64,000 nucleotides of DNA from Blastococcus haudaquaticus (GCF_900230285.1 NZ_OCNK01000002.1:806001-870000); one strand, 5' to 3'. Numbered from the stretch's first letter, positions 24,843 through 33,640 are shown. Program-made: numbers and translations. The notes: generated by a model not told the origin, from the sequence alone.

Positions 24843-25748
24843 ATGGCGGACGCCGCACTCGCGCCGGGTGTGTGGGGGGTGCTGGCCACCCCCTTCACCG
24901 GCCGGCAGCAGGAGCTGGACCTCGACAGCCTGGCCCGGCTGGCCGGCCACCTCGAGGCCGCCGGCGCCACCGGACTGACCGTGCTCGGGGTGTTCGGTGA
25001 GGCGGCCCGGCTGTCCACGGCCGAGCGACGTGCGGTCCTGGCCGCGGTGGTGGACGCCGTCGGCCTGCCGCTCGTCGTGGGCGCCACGTCACTGGCCACC
25101 GCCCCGTTGCTGGACGAGGTCCTGGCGGCCCAGGAGGTCGCGGGCGACCGGCTGTCGGCCGTGATGGTGCAGGTGCACTCCGCCGGCGCCGACGTGCTGC
25201 GCGCACACCTGCAGGAGGTGCACGACGTCACCGGCGCCGCCGTGGTGGTCCAGGACTACCCGGTGGCCAGTGGCGTGCGGATCGGCGGTGAGGACCTGGT
25301 CTCGGCGCTCACCGGGCTGGATTTCGTCGCGGCGGTCAAGGCCGAGTCGCCACCCACCGCGGCGGCCGTCGCCGCGCTCACCAGGCGGCTGGACGTCCCG
25401 GTGTTCGGCGGGCTCGGCGGCCTCGGCCTGCTCGACGAGCTGGCCATGGGGGCTGCCGGAGCGATGACGGGGTTCTCCTTCCCGGAGGGACTGGTGGCGT
25501 GCATCCGTGCCTGGGAGGAGGGCGGCTTCGCGGCGGCCCGGACGGCGTTCGCGCCCTACCTGCCGCTGATCGCCTTTGAACAGCAGCCGGGCATCGGACT
25601 GGCCATCCGCAAGGAGTGCCTGCTGCGCCGCGGGCTGATCGCGGATGCGGCGGTGCGACCGCCGTCCCCGGGGATGCCCCCAGCGCTGCGCGAGCAGCTG
25701 GTCGCCCAGGTCGATGCCCTCGACGACCCCACGACCGGGACCGCCTGA
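24843..25748 (+). CDS. DapA-family (dihydrodipicolinate synthase-like) aldolase/lyase
   Basis: A 301-residue TIM-barrel class I aldolase family protein. It has TPFTGRQQELDLDSL, the substrate loop GVFGEAARLSTAER (the GxxGE element), the Tyr in VVQDYPVAS, and the Schiff-base Lys in DFVAAVKAESP. The family includes DHDPS, N-acetylneuraminate lyase and keto-acid dehydratases. Its place after a TRAP-TAXI system and before an SDR argues for a catabolic lyase rather than lysine synthesis. ATG 24843 is 6 bp after the TAXI stop. Confidence 0.87.
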   Translation: MADAALAPGVWGVLATPFTGRQQELDLDSLARLAGHLEAAGATGLTVLGVFGEAARLSTAERRAVLAAVVDAVGLPLVVGATSLATAPLLDEVLAAQEVAGDRLSAVMVQVHSAGADVLRAHLQEVHDVTGAAVVVQDYPVASGVRIGGEDLVSALTGLDFVAAVKAESPPTAAAVAALTRRLDVPVFGGLGGLGLLDELAMGAAGAMTGFSFPEGLVACIRAWEEGGFAAARTAFAPYLPLIAFEQQPGIGLAIRKECLLRRGLIADAAVRPPSPGMPPALREQLVAQVDALDDPTTGTA

Positions 25749-26521
25749 TGGACCTGGGGTTGACCGGCCGGACGGCGGTGGTCGCCGCCTCCACCGGCGG
25801 CCTGGGTGAGGCGGTGGCCCGTGCGCTGGCCGCCGAGGGGGCCGCAGTCGTGGTGTCCGGCCGCCGCGGGGCGGAGGCTCGGCGGATCGCCGCGGAGCTG
25901 CCGCGGGCCGTCGGGGTCGAGATCGACCTCACCGCCGGCGACGGGCCGGCGTCGCTGGTTGCCGCGGCCGAGTCGGAGTTCGGGCCGGTCGACGTCGCGG
26001 TGCTGAACGGGCCGGGGCCACGCCCCGGGACGGCCGCCGGCCTGACCGATCAGGACGTCGACGGCGCGATCGCGGCGCTGCTGCGGCCCCACCGGCGGCT
26101 GGTCGCGGCGGTGCTGCCCGGTATGCGGGACCGCGGTTGGGGCCGGCTGCTCGCGGTCGGCTCCAGCGGAGTGGCCGCGCCACTGCCGAACCTGGCGGCC
26201 TCCAATCTGGGGCGGGCGGCGCTCGCCGGGTGGCTGAAGACACTGGCCGCTGAGGTGGCCGCCGACGGGGTGACGGCGAACCTGCTGCTGCCCGGCCGGA
26301 TCGCGACCGGCCGGGTGGCCGAGCTCGACGAGGCAGCCGCCGAACGCTCCGGGACGTCGGTGAAGCAGGTCCGGACGGCGTCCCTGGCCACCATCCCGGC
26401 CGGGCGCTACGGCCGCCCGGAGGAGTTCGGTGCGGTGGCGGCCTTCCTGTGCAGCGCGGCTGCCGGCTACGTCACCGGCACCGCGGTGCGCTGCGACGGC
26501 GGCCTGGTCCGCAGCCTCTGA
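25748..26521 (+). CDS. Short-chain dehydrogenase/reductase family protein lacking the catalytic Tyr
   Basis: A 257-residue Rossmann protein. The cofactor loop is AASTGGLGEAVA in place of the usual TGxxxGxG, and VSGRRGAEARRIA suggests NADP preference. The catalytic Ser occurs in VGSSGVAAP. Where the YxxxK motif should follow, the sequence is LPNLAASNLGRAALAGW, with no Tyr. It belongs to an atypical SDR subgroup with an SN-x-x-R element; the activity is uncertain. ATG 25748 overlaps the lyase stop (TGATG), so it probably acts in the same pathway. Confidence 0.85.
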   Translation: MDLGLTGRTAVVAASTGGLGEAVARALAAEGAAVVVSGRRGAEARRIAAELPRAVGVEIDLTAGDGPASLVAAAESEFGPVDVAVLNGPGPRPGTAAGLTDQDVDGAIAALLRPHRRLVAAVLPGMRDRGWGRLLAVGSSGVAAPLPNLAASNLGRAALAGWLKTLAAEVAADGVTANLLLPGRIATGRVAELDEAAAERSGTSVKQVRTASLATIPAGRYGRPEEFGAVAAFLCSAAAGYVTGTAVRCDGGLVRSL

Positions 26522-26548
26522 GTGGCGGTTCGGCGTTCGGCGACCCGG

Positions 26549-26779
26549 TCAGGAACTGGATTGCCGCTTGAGCCAGAACTGCTCGAAACCCCACGTGCCC
26601 GCGCCGCTGGAGTGGTAGCTCACCAGTTCCCAGCCCTCGGCACCGAGACGGTTGAGGACGGAGCTGGTGTCACCCTGCTGGCGTTCGGACTGTCCGCCGG
26701 GGAGCTTGATGCTGACGCCGGCCCGCTGTGACTCGGCGTCGTTGGCAGTGATGACGGAGGCGTATTCCCATGTGGGCAC
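26549..26779 (-). CDS. Small DUF4177-like protein
   Basis: A 76-residue soluble protein with an N-terminal strand PTWEYASVI and the C-terminal signature LNRLGAEGWELVSYH, then FWLKR. This is the pattern of the DUF4177 family (about 60-80 aa, unknown function). It starts at GTG 26779. It is convergent with the SDR gene and is followed at 47 bp upstream by the next minus-strand gene. Confidence 0.7.
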   Translation of the reverse strand: MPTWEYASVITANDAESQRAGVSIKLPGGQSERQQGDTSSVLNRLGAEGWELVSYHSSGAGTWGFEQFWLKRQSSS

Positions 26780-26826
26780 GCCCCGAATCTATCGGGGCGC
26801 CCACGGCGGGTGGAGCGCCCCCGTCG

Positions 26827-27366
26827 TCAGGGGGTCGTCCCGCCCAGCAGCGGGCCTCCGGGGAGGGCGGGGAGCGGGGGCAGCTCCAGCCCTGTGAGGC
26901 AGTCGATCCGGACCCCGTCGGGGAGGTCGAGGATCAGGTCAACGGCGCAGTTCGCGATCTCCTCGACGGTGTCGATGATGTCGTCGAAGAACGGGGGCAG
27001 GCCCGGCGTCGGGGCGCCGCTGCCGTTGCCGCTGCTGCCGGCCTGGATGTCGAGCGAGGTGTCGGCGGCCGGGGCGGGCACCCGCTCCCCCGGCACACCG
27101 CCGACCCCTGCCGGTGCCTCCGGGACGACCGGGGTCGGGCCCTGCACCGGATCCGGGGGCCCGCCGGCCGCGGGGCCGGGATCCGACCGGGGTGCCGGCG
27201 GGCGCTCGGCGGCCGGCTGCTCCAGCGAGGAGGGCATGTCCCCGAGGTACTTCGGCTCGTCATCGGGGAGGGCGGCGAAGCCACCCAGCGCGAGGATGGC
27301 GGCAGCCCCGACGAAGGCGGTGGTACGGGCCATGGCGCGCACCGTACCCAGCGCTCGCCGGTTCAT
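26827..27366 (-). CDS. Proline-rich putative secreted protein
   Basis: A 179-residue protein with an N-terminal hydrophobic segment (ARTTAFVGAAAILALGGFAA, about residues 13-32), then an 80-residue Pro/Ala/Gly region, and a C-terminal part with two cysteines (EIANCAVDLILD and VRIDCLTG). It is probably exported or membrane-anchored. ATG 27366 is only 9 bp after the methyltransferase stop; ATG 27333 is an alternative start. No family was recognised. Confidence 0.5.
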   Translation of the reverse strand: MNRRALGTVRAMARTTAFVGAAAILALGGFAALPDDEPKYLGDMPSSLEQPAAERPPAPRSDPGPAAGGPPDPVQGPTPVVPEAPAGVGGVPGERVPAPAADTSLDIQAGSSGNGSGAPTPGLPPFFDDIIDTVEEIANCAVDLILDLPDGVRIDCLTGLELPPLPALPGGPLLGGTTP

Positions 27367-27375
27367 GTAACCCGT

Positions 27376-28638
27376 TCACACAGACGTCGGCTGCTCCGGG
27401 ACGAGCAGCGCGACGGCCTCCACGTGCGCCGTCATGGGGAACGCGTCGAAGCCGCGGATGCCGGCCAGTCGGTACCCCGCCTCGCCGAACGCAGCGACGT
27501 CGCGGGCCAGCGCCGCCGGATCGCAGGCGACGTAGACGACGGCACGCGCACCCGCGCCGGCCAGCAGCCGGCTGACCGCGGGCCCGGCTCCCGACCGCGG
27601 CGGGTCCAGGACGACGACATCGGGGGTGCCCAGCTCGTCCAGGAGCTCGCCCAGCCCCTCGGCGTCGACATCGCCCTGCCACACCTCCGCCTGCGGGAGG
27701 TCGGCCAGATTGGCGTCCGCCGCGGCGCAGGCGCCGGGATCGGCCTCCACGCACACCACGCGCCCCTCCGTGCCCACCCCGGGAGCCAGCGCGCCGCCGA
27801 ACAGGCCGGCCCCGGCGTAGAGGTCCAGCACCGTCTCCCCTGCCCGCACCGCGGCGTACTCCGCGACGGCGCCGACGAGCGCGTCCGCGGCGGCGGGGTG
27901 CACCTGCCAGAAGCCGGTGCCCTCGACCTCCCAGTCGCGCCCGCCCGCCCGACGCTCGGCGCGGCCGACCGGCTCCTCGGGCAGCTCGCCGCCGGGCCGG
28001 ACGACCCGGCTCGACGTCGGGTGCCCCCGCCGGTCCAGCCGGGTGGTCGTCACCGCGCCGGTGGAGTCGATCGCGACGTCCACCGCCCCAGCGCCGGGCC
28101 AGCGCCGCTGCAGGACCGCGGCGGCCGCCGGCTCCACCGTGATCGGGCAGTCGTCGAGGAGGACGACGTCGTGCGAGCGGTGCCGCCGCAGCCCGGGGGC
28201 GCCGGACCGGTCGACGGCGAACCGGGCTCGCGACCGCCAGCGCAGCGGTCCGCCCGCGAGTTCCTCGACCGTCACCTCGACGTCGTCGAGCCCCGCCAGC
28301 CGGGCCAGCTGCTCCCGCACCACGGCGGCCTTGAGCCGCCGCTGCTCGGCCGGGGCGACGTGCTGCCAGTCGCAGCCACCGCACCGCCCGGGGCCGCTGT
28401 AGGGACAGGGCCGCTCCACGCGCGCGGGTGCGGCCTCGAGGACCTCGATCGCGTCGGCACGGCAGAACCCGGGATGCCGGTCCTCGGTCACCCGCACCAC
28501 CACCCGCTCACCGGGAAGGCTGTGCCGGACGAAGACGACCCGACCCTCGTGCCGCGCCACGAAGTGACCGCCGTGGGCCACCGGCCCGACGGTCACCTCG
28601 AACTCCCTGCCGGACCACCCCAGTCCCTTGTCGGTCAC
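27376..28638 (-). CDS. TrmA/RumA-family class I SAM-dependent RNA methyltransferase
   Basis: A 420-residue RNA (uracil-C5) methyltransferase-like protein. An N-terminal TRAM domain (about 1-65) is followed by iron-sulfur-type cysteines in CPYSGPGRCGGCDWQH. The SAM-binding motif is VLDLYAGAGLFGGALA, the DPPRSG motif is present, and the catalytic Cys lies in VYVACDPAALARDV. It matches M. tuberculosis Rv2689c by context. The target (tRNA or 23S rRNA) is not determined. GTG 28638 is 4 bp after the KimA-like gene stop; the two form an operon. Confidence 0.9.
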   Translation of the reverse strand: MTDKGLGWSGREFEVTVGPVAHGGHFVARHEGRVVFVRHSLPGERVVVRVTEDRHPGFCRADAIEVLEAAPARVERPCPYSGPGRCGGCDWQHVAPAEQRRLKAAVVREQLARLAGLDDVEVTVEELAGGPLRWRSRARFAVDRSGAPGLRRHRSHDVVLLDDCPITVEPAAAAVLQRRWPGAGAVDVAIDSTGAVTTTRLDRRGHPTSSRVVRPGGELPEEPVGRAERRAGGRDWEVEGTGFWQVHPAAADALVGAVAEYAAVRAGETVLDLYAGAGLFGGALAPGVGTEGRVVCVEADPGACAAADANLADLPQAEVWQGDVDAEGLGELLDELGTPDVVVLDPPRSGAGPAVSRLLAGAGARAVVYVACDPAALARDVAAFGEAGYRLAGIRGFDAFPMTAHVEAVALLVPEQPTSV

Positions 28639-28642
28639 GGGA

Positions 28643-30688
28643 TCAGCCGTACGGGGAGGTGTCGACCTCGTCGGCGGTCAGCCCCCGCCGGACGTCGCCC
28701 GGCGCGGGGCCCGACCCGAGTCCGTCGAGGTCGTCCCGGCCGACCGAGCTCTCCAGCTGCCATGGCACGGTGGTGATCATGACGCCCGGCATGAACTGCA
28801 GGCGGGCCCGCAGCCGCAGCGCGCTCTGGTTGTGCAGCACGTTCTCCCACCAGTGGCCGACGACGTACTGGGGCACGAAGACCACGACGAGCTCGCGCGG
28901 GCTGTCCCGCCGGATCGCCTTCACGTAGTCGAGCACCGGCCGGGTGATCTCCCGGTACGGCGACTCCACGACGGTCAGCGGGACCGGGATGTCGTAGCGC
29001 TCCCAGTCCCCCTGCAGCGAGCGGGTGTCGGCGTCGTCGACGTTGACGGTGAGCGCGGTGAGGACGTCGGGCCGCGTGGCGCGGGCGAAGGCGAGGGCCC
29101 GCAGCGTCGGCTTGTGCACCTTCGAGACCAGCACGATCGCGTGCACCTTGCTGGGCAGCATCCGCGAGTCCGTGTCCGGGGTCAGCTGGTCGGAGACGTT
29201 GGAGTAGTGGCGGTTGATGGCCCGCATGAGCAGGAAGAGCACCGGCATCACGAGCAGCACCAGCCAGGCACCGCGGGTGAACTTCGTCAGCACGATGATC
29301 ACCAGCACGATGGTGGTGAGGCTGCCACCCACCGCGTTGATCGCCTGGGACCGGCGCATCCGGCCGCGTGCCGCCGCATCGGTCTCCTGGCGCAGCTCCC
29401 GGTTCCAGTGCCGCACCATGCCCCACTGGCCGATCGAGAAGCTGGTGAAGACGCCCACGATGTACATCTGGATCAGCCTGTTGACGTCGGCGTCGAAGGC
29501 CGCGATCAGCAGGGCCGCGAAGCCGGCCAGCAGCAGGATGCCGTTGCTGTAGACCAGCTTGTCGCCACGGGTGTGCAGCTGGCGGGGCAGGAAACGGTCC
29601 TGCGCGAGCACCGAGCCCAGCAGGGGGAAGCCGTTGAAGGCGGTGTTCGCCGCGAGGACGAGCACCAGCGCGGTCGCGGCCTGGATGTAGAAGAAGCCCA
29701 CCGACGTGTCCCCGCCGAAGGTCGCCGCCGCGATCTGGGCGATGACGGTCCGCTGGGGGTCGGTCTCGCAGTTCCCGGCGAAGCCGACCAGGTCGCAGGT
29801 GTTCTCCGCGTACTTCACGTCGGCCAGCAGCGCGACCGCGGTCACCCCGGCGAACATGGTGGCCGCAATGCCCCCCATCAGGGCGAGCGTGGTGGCCGCG
29901 TTCCTGCTCTTCGGCGGCTTGAACGCGGGGACGCCGTTGGCGATCGCCTCCACCCCGGTCAGCGCCGTGCACCCGGAGGCGAACGCGCGCAGCACGAAGA
30001 ACAGCAGCGCCAGACCGGTGAGCTGCCCGTACCCGTCCTCCGGGACGATCGTCCAGCCGGCGCTCTCGGCGATCACCGGGGAGTCGGTGAGGAAGTCGCG
30101 CACCAGCGCCGTCGCGATCAGCACCAGGATGCCGCTGATGAACAGGTACGTCGGCGCGGCGAACGTCCGTCCCGACTCCCGCAGGCCGCGCAGGTTGGCC
30201 GCCGCCAGCAGCGCCACCAGCCCCACCGCGATCGCCACGCGGTGCTCGTTGAGAGTGGGGAACGCCGAGATGATGTTGTCGGTGCCCGCCGCCACGGACA
30301 CCGCGACGGTGAGCACGTAGTCGACGAGCAGCGCGCTGGCCACCGTCAGGCCCGCGAACTGCCCGTGGTTCTTCATGGCGACCTCGTAGTCACCACCGCC
30401 CGACGGGTAGGCCCGCACCACCTGCCGGTAGGAGAGCACCACCGTGGCCAGCAGCAGCACCACTCCGACGGCCAACCAGGGCGCCAGGTAGAGGAACGCC
30501 GTCCCGGCCAGTGTCAGCACGATCAGGATCTCCTGCGTGGCATAGGCCACGGAGGAGAGCGGGTCGCTGGCGAAGATGGGCAGCGCGAGTCGCTTGGGCA
30601 GCAGCGACTCGCCGAGGCGGTCGCTGCGCACGGCGCGTCCGAGGACGAGCCGCTTCGGGAGGTGTCCGAGGTCGGACAGGCGTGGCAC
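28643..30688 (-). CDS. kimA: KimA-type potassium transporter (APC superfamily, with C-terminal cytosolic domain)
   Basis: A 681-residue membrane protein with 12 predicted helices and a C-terminal soluble domain of about 170 residues. Segments closely match B. subtilis KimA (YdaO) as I know it: SDPLSSVAYATQEIL, SYRQVVRAYPSGGGDYE, SGCTALTGVEAIANGVPAF, LAANTAFNGFPLL and WENVLHNQSALRLRARL. KimA is a high-affinity K+/H+ symporter; many relatives are annotated only as amino acid permeases. It is divergent from two TrkA genes, which supports K+ transport. GTG 30688 follows a -10-like TACCAT by 7 nt, so there is no room for a c-di-AMP riboswitch leader. Confidence 0.85.
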   Translation of the reverse strand: MPRLSDLGHLPKRLVLGRAVRSDRLGESLLPKRLALPIFASDPLSSVAYATQEILIVLTLAGTAFLYLAPWLAVGVVLLLATVVLSYRQVVRAYPSGGGDYEVAMKNHGQFAGLTVASALLVDYVLTVAVSVAAGTDNIISAFPTLNEHRVAIAVGLVALLAAANLRGLRESGRTFAAPTYLFISGILVLIATALVRDFLTDSPVIAESAGWTIVPEDGYGQLTGLALLFFVLRAFASGCTALTGVEAIANGVPAFKPPKSRNAATTLALMGGIAATMFAGVTAVALLADVKYAENTCDLVGFAGNCETDPQRTVIAQIAAATFGGDTSVGFFYIQAATALVLVLAANTAFNGFPLLGSVLAQDRFLPRQLHTRGDKLVYSNGILLLAGFAALLIAAFDADVNRLIQMYIVGVFTSFSIGQWGMVRHWNRELRQETDAAARGRMRRSQAINAVGGSLTTIVLVIIVLTKFTRGAWLVLLVMPVLFLLMRAINRHYSNVSDQLTPDTDSRMLPSKVHAIVLVSKVHKPTLRALAFARATRPDVLTALTVNVDDADTRSLQGDWERYDIPVPLTVVESPYREITRPVLDYVKAIRRDSPRELVVVFVPQYVVGHWWENVLHNQSALRLRARLQFMPGVMITTVPWQLESSVGRDDLDGLGSGPAPGDVRRGLTADEVDTSPYG

Positions 30689-30701
30689 GGCGGCGATGGT
30701 A
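30689..30701 (-). promoter_or_regulatory. Leaderless -10 element of the kimA-like gene
   Basis: On the minus strand TACCAT (30701-30696) is followed by seven bases and then GTG at 30688. No ribosome-binding site precedes the start, which suggests a leaderless transcript. Confidence 0.45.
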
Positions 30702-30859
30702 CGGACGCGGCAGGCCCTGGGCCGCAGCGGAAGGCCGCGTGCCGCCCGGGAGGGGGACGTCACCCCGCACGGCCCCGTGGAGGGCGTCGGCGAGGTGTAG
30801 CTTCGCGCCGGTACGCGCGGCGGACGGCGCCCGCGCGACGAGCACCACAGGAGAACTTC

Positions 30860-31528
30860 GTGCACGTGGTCGTGATGGGCTGCGGACGCGTCGGTTCCGC
30901 CATCGCCCGCCGCCTCGAGGAGGTCGGGCACAGCGTCGCGGTGATCGATCAGGACCCCGCCGCGTTCCGTCGCCTCGGGCCGGACTTCGCCGGCCGCCAG
31001 GTGACCGGCCTCGGCTTCGACCGCCAGACCCTGCTCGACGCGGGGGTGGACTCGGCGGGCGCGTTCGCCGCGGTCAGCAGCGGCGACAACTCCAACATCA
31101 TCAGCGCCCGGGTGGCCCGCGAGACGTTCGGCGTCCAGCACGTCGTCGCCCGCATCTACGACTCCAAGCGGGCCGAGGTCTACGAGCGCATGGGCATCCC
31201 CAGCGTGGCGACCGTCCCGTGGACGGTGAACCGCCTGCTGCGCGAGCTCCTGTCGGTCAAGGTCAGCGAGCTGTGGCGGGAGCCCACCGGCAAGGTCCTG
31301 CTGATGCGGATCACCGTCACCGAGGGCTGGATCGGCCGGAAGCTCGCCGACCTCGAGGCGGCCTCGGGCGCGCGGGCCGCGTGGCTGGTCCGCTTCGGCG
31401 AGGCCCAGCTCCCGACGGCCACCACGGTGCTCCAGGACGGCGACCAGCTCGTCGTCGCCGTCACCGACGACATCACCGACCGCGTGCACCAGGTCGTCGA
31501 GCGCCCGGCCGAGGGAGGGCAGCGCTGA
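30860..31528 (+). CDS. trkA: TrkA family potassium uptake regulatory protein 1
   Basis: A 222-residue RCK protein. The NAD-binding domain (1-140) starts VHVVVMGCGRVGSAIARRLEE with acidic VIDQDPAAF, and a TrkA_C domain covers about 140-222. It corresponds to CeoB (Rv2691). Such proteins gate K+ transporters in response to nucleotides. GTG 30860 has CAGGAGA upstream. It is the first gene of a two-gene unit and is divergent from the KimA-like transporter. No TrkH/KtrB membrane subunit is in the window. Confidence 0.9.
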   Translation: MHVVVMGCGRVGSAIARRLEEVGHSVAVIDQDPAAFRRLGPDFAGRQVTGLGFDRQTLLDAGVDSAGAFAAVSSGDNSNIISARVARETFGVQHVVARIYDSKRAEVYERMGIPSVATVPWTVNRLLRELLSVKVSELWREPTGKVLLMRITVTEGWIGRKLADLEAASGARAAWLVRFGEAQLPTATTVLQDGDQLVVAVTDDITDRVHQVVERPAEGGQR

Positions 31529-32202
31529 TGCGCGTCGCCATCGTGGGCGCCGGCGCCGTGGGCCGGTCGATCGCTGGGGAGCTCCTCGGCAACGGGCACA
31601 CCGTCATGCTGATCGAGAAGGACCCCCGCAAGGTGCGCACCCGTGCGGTGCCCGGCGCGGAGTGGGTGCAGGCCGACGCGTGCGAGGTGTCCTCGCTCGA
31701 GGAGGCGCAGCTGGCCACCTGCGACGTCGTCGTCGCCGCGACCGGTGACGACAAGGCGAACCTCGTCGTCTCGCTGCTGGCCAAGACCGAGTTCGCGGTC
31801 GACCGCGTGGTCGCCCGGGTGAAGGACCCGCGCAACGAGTGGCTCTACACCGAGGCGTGGGGGGTCGACGTCGCCGTCTCCACCCCGCGCGTGCTGGCGG
31901 CCCTCGTCGAGGAGGCGGTGACCGTGGGCGACGTCGTCCGGCTCATGAGCTTCCGCAAGGGCGCGGCCAACCTGGTCGAGATCACCCTGGCCGAGGACAC
32001 CCCGTGGGTCGGCAAGCCGCTGCGCGAGGTCCCCCTCCCCCGCGAGACCGTGCTGACCGCGATCCTGCGGGGCGAGCGCGTGATCACTCCCACACCCGAC
32101 GAGCCCCTGGAGGCCGGTGACGAGCTGCTGTTCGTCACCCACGCCGACGTCGAGGAGCAGCTCAAGACGGTGCTGTCGCCCGACGTCACCGGCCCGGCGT
32201 AG
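31528..32202 (+). CDS. trkA: TrkA family potassium uptake regulatory protein 2
   Basis: A 224-residue second RCK protein (like CeoC, Rv2692) with MRVAIVGAGAVGRSIAGELL, acidic LIEKDPRKV, and DVVVAATGDDKANLVVSLL. The C-terminal TrkA_C domain includes WVGKPLREVPLPRETVL. ATG 31528 overlaps the first trkA stop (TGATG), so a 1:1 heteromeric ring is plausible. It is convergent with the DUF3159 gene after a 7-bp gap. Confidence 0.9.
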   Translation: MRVAIVGAGAVGRSIAGELLGNGHTVMLIEKDPRKVRTRAVPGAEWVQADACEVSSLEEAQLATCDVVVAATGDDKANLVVSLLAKTEFAVDRVVARVKDPRNEWLYTEAWGVDVAVSTPRVLAALVEEAVTVGDVVRLMSFRKGAANLVEITLAEDTPWVGKPLREVPLPRETVLTAILRGERVITPTPDEPLEAGDELLFVTHADVEEQLKTVLSPDVTGPA

Positions 32203-32209
32203 GGCCCCG

Positions 32210-33130
32210 TCAGGCCCGGGCGGCGCCGGGCTTCTCGACGCGGTGGCGGTGCAGGCGCGACACGACCCACAGCGTCACGACGATCTCGACCGCGGTGACC
32301 GGCAGGCCGAGCAGCAGGGACACCACGCCGAGGTCGGTGGCGTCGCTGTTCTCGCTGCCCAGGTAGAGGTACCACTGGACGGCGGCCCGGACGAGGAACA
32401 CCACGCCCCAGAGGACCGTCAGCCAGCCGTAGGCGCGCAGCAGCCGCGGGTCCTCGCGCCACGGCAGCTCGGGATCCGGGTCCGGCGTGGCCCGGCCGGT
32501 CTCGGGGTCGCGAGCGCTGGGGTTGAGCACCGCACGGGCGCGGTCCACCCGGCCGCGCAGACCCGGGACGGAGTGGCGGTGCGAGGCCATGGAACCGAGG
32601 TGGCTCGGCGCCAGGAACTCCGCGATGACGCCCACCAGCGGCCGCCGCAGGGCGACCGAGCCGAGCAGCACGACGGCCAGCCCGGCGTTGCGGATGATGC
32701 CCGGCACGTAGAAGTCGCGCGCCTGCCCGGTGAACGCGGCGATGGCGACCGCGATGCCGACCGCGAACAACCCGCTGATCGCCTGCTGCACGCTCTCGCG
32801 GCGCACCAGCCGGAGGAGGAACACCAGCAGCGCCGCCGCCAGCGCCGCCCAGATGCCGGTGCGCAGCCCGTCGAGCGAGTTGGCGACGATGAAGGCGATC
32901 GTCGGCAGGGTGGCGTCCACCATCCCGCGCCAGCCGCCGAGCTGTTCGAGCACGAGGTGGCGGTCGAAGACCGGTGCCGCGTCGGCCTGCTCGCCGGCTT
33001 CGTCCCCGCGGGCGGGTGCCGGCCGGTCGGCCCGGCCCTCCGGTGCGCTCATCGACGGTTCCCCTGATCGCTCGGTGGCCGGGGACTCCCCCGGCGCGCT
33101 GTCCACGACGTCAGCGGGGTCAGCCGGCAC
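32210..33130 (-). CDS. DUF3159 family membrane protein
   Basis: A 306-residue protein with a disordered acidic N-terminus (about 1-55), then about six membrane helices in pairs (for example TLPTIAFIVANSLDG, LLVFLLRLV, LAVVLLGSVAL). It is conserved in Actinobacteria next to trkA (Rv2693c position). The function is unknown; the neighbourhood hints at ion homeostasis. GTG 33130 overlaps the upstream OB-fold gene by 11 bp; an internal ATG 27 codons in is a possible alternative. Confidence 0.82.
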   Translation of the reverse strand: MPADPADVVDSAPGESPATERSGEPSMSAPEGRADRPAPARGDEAGEQADAAPVFDRHLVLEQLGGWRGMVDATLPTIAFIVANSLDGLRTGIWAALAAALLVFLLRLVRRESVQQAISGLFAVGIAVAIAAFTGQARDFYVPGIIRNAGLAVVLLGSVALRRPLVGVIAEFLAPSHLGSMASHRHSVPGLRGRVDRARAVLNPSARDPETGRATPDPDPELPWREDPRLLRAYGWLTVLWGVVFLVRAAVQWYLYLGSENSDATDLGVVSLLLGLPVTAVEIVVTLWVVSRLHRHRVEKPGAARA

Positions 33131-33503
33131 CGAGTTCGTACCAGGGGTTGTAGATGACCCGCTTGCCGTCGAAGGCGGCGAACCGGCCGCGGGCGGTGAG
33201 GGTGCGTCCCGGCTCGATGCCGGGGATCCGCCGGCGCCCGAGCCAGACGAGCGTGACCGAGCCGGAGCCGTCGAAGAGCTCGGCCTCGAGGGTGGGAACC
33301 GTCTCCCGGGGCGTGTAGACGACCGACTTCAACCGGCCGGTCACCGTGACGACGACGCCCTTGCGACACGAGACCAGGGGCTCGCAGCCGGCGTTCGCCG
33401 ACTCGGCGCGCAGTTCCTCCGCGTCGATGGTCTGGTCGTCGGCGGCCAGCCGTTGCAGCGTGCGCGACAGCCAGCCGGGCGATCGGGTCTCCGTCACGTG
33501 CAC
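33120..33503 (-). CDS. OB-fold nucleic acid-binding domain protein
   Basis: A 127-residue protein with an OB-fold core: VVVTVTGRLKSVVYTP, LEAELFDGSGSVTLVWLGRR, and LTARGRFAAFDGKRVIYNPWY. It corresponds by position to Rv2694c. It may bind single-stranded nucleic acid, but the role is unknown. GTG 33503 or GTG 33497 could be the start. It overlaps the DUF3159 gene, so the two are coupled. Confidence 0.82.
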   Translation of the reverse strand: MHVTETRSPGWLSRTLQRLAADDQTIDAEELRAESANAGCEPLVSCRKGVVVTVTGRLKSVVYTPRETVPTLEAELFDGSGSVTLVWLGRRRIPGIEPGRTLTARGRFAAFDGKRVIYNPWYELGAG

Positions 33504-33640
33504 TCCTCGCTGGCGCTCGTCGGCACGTGCCGACGTGCTCTGTCCTCGCGTGACCTCGCAAGCTCGGTCACGGGCCCAGCGTACGGCGCCGTCGGCCGTG
33601 CGGGCCGTGACATCCCACCGGGTCGCCCCACCGGGTCAGG

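Noticed and set aside
30689-30859. Possible c-di-AMP (ydaO-type) riboswitch before the kimA-like gene
   Set aside because: The likely -10 is seven bases from the GTG, so the mRNA would be leaderless, and I could not see the conserved riboswitch elements in the gap.
32210-32230. Terminator between trkA and DUF3159
   Set aside because: The GGGCCCCGTCAGGCCCGGG stretch cannot form a long stem; the gap is only 7 bp.
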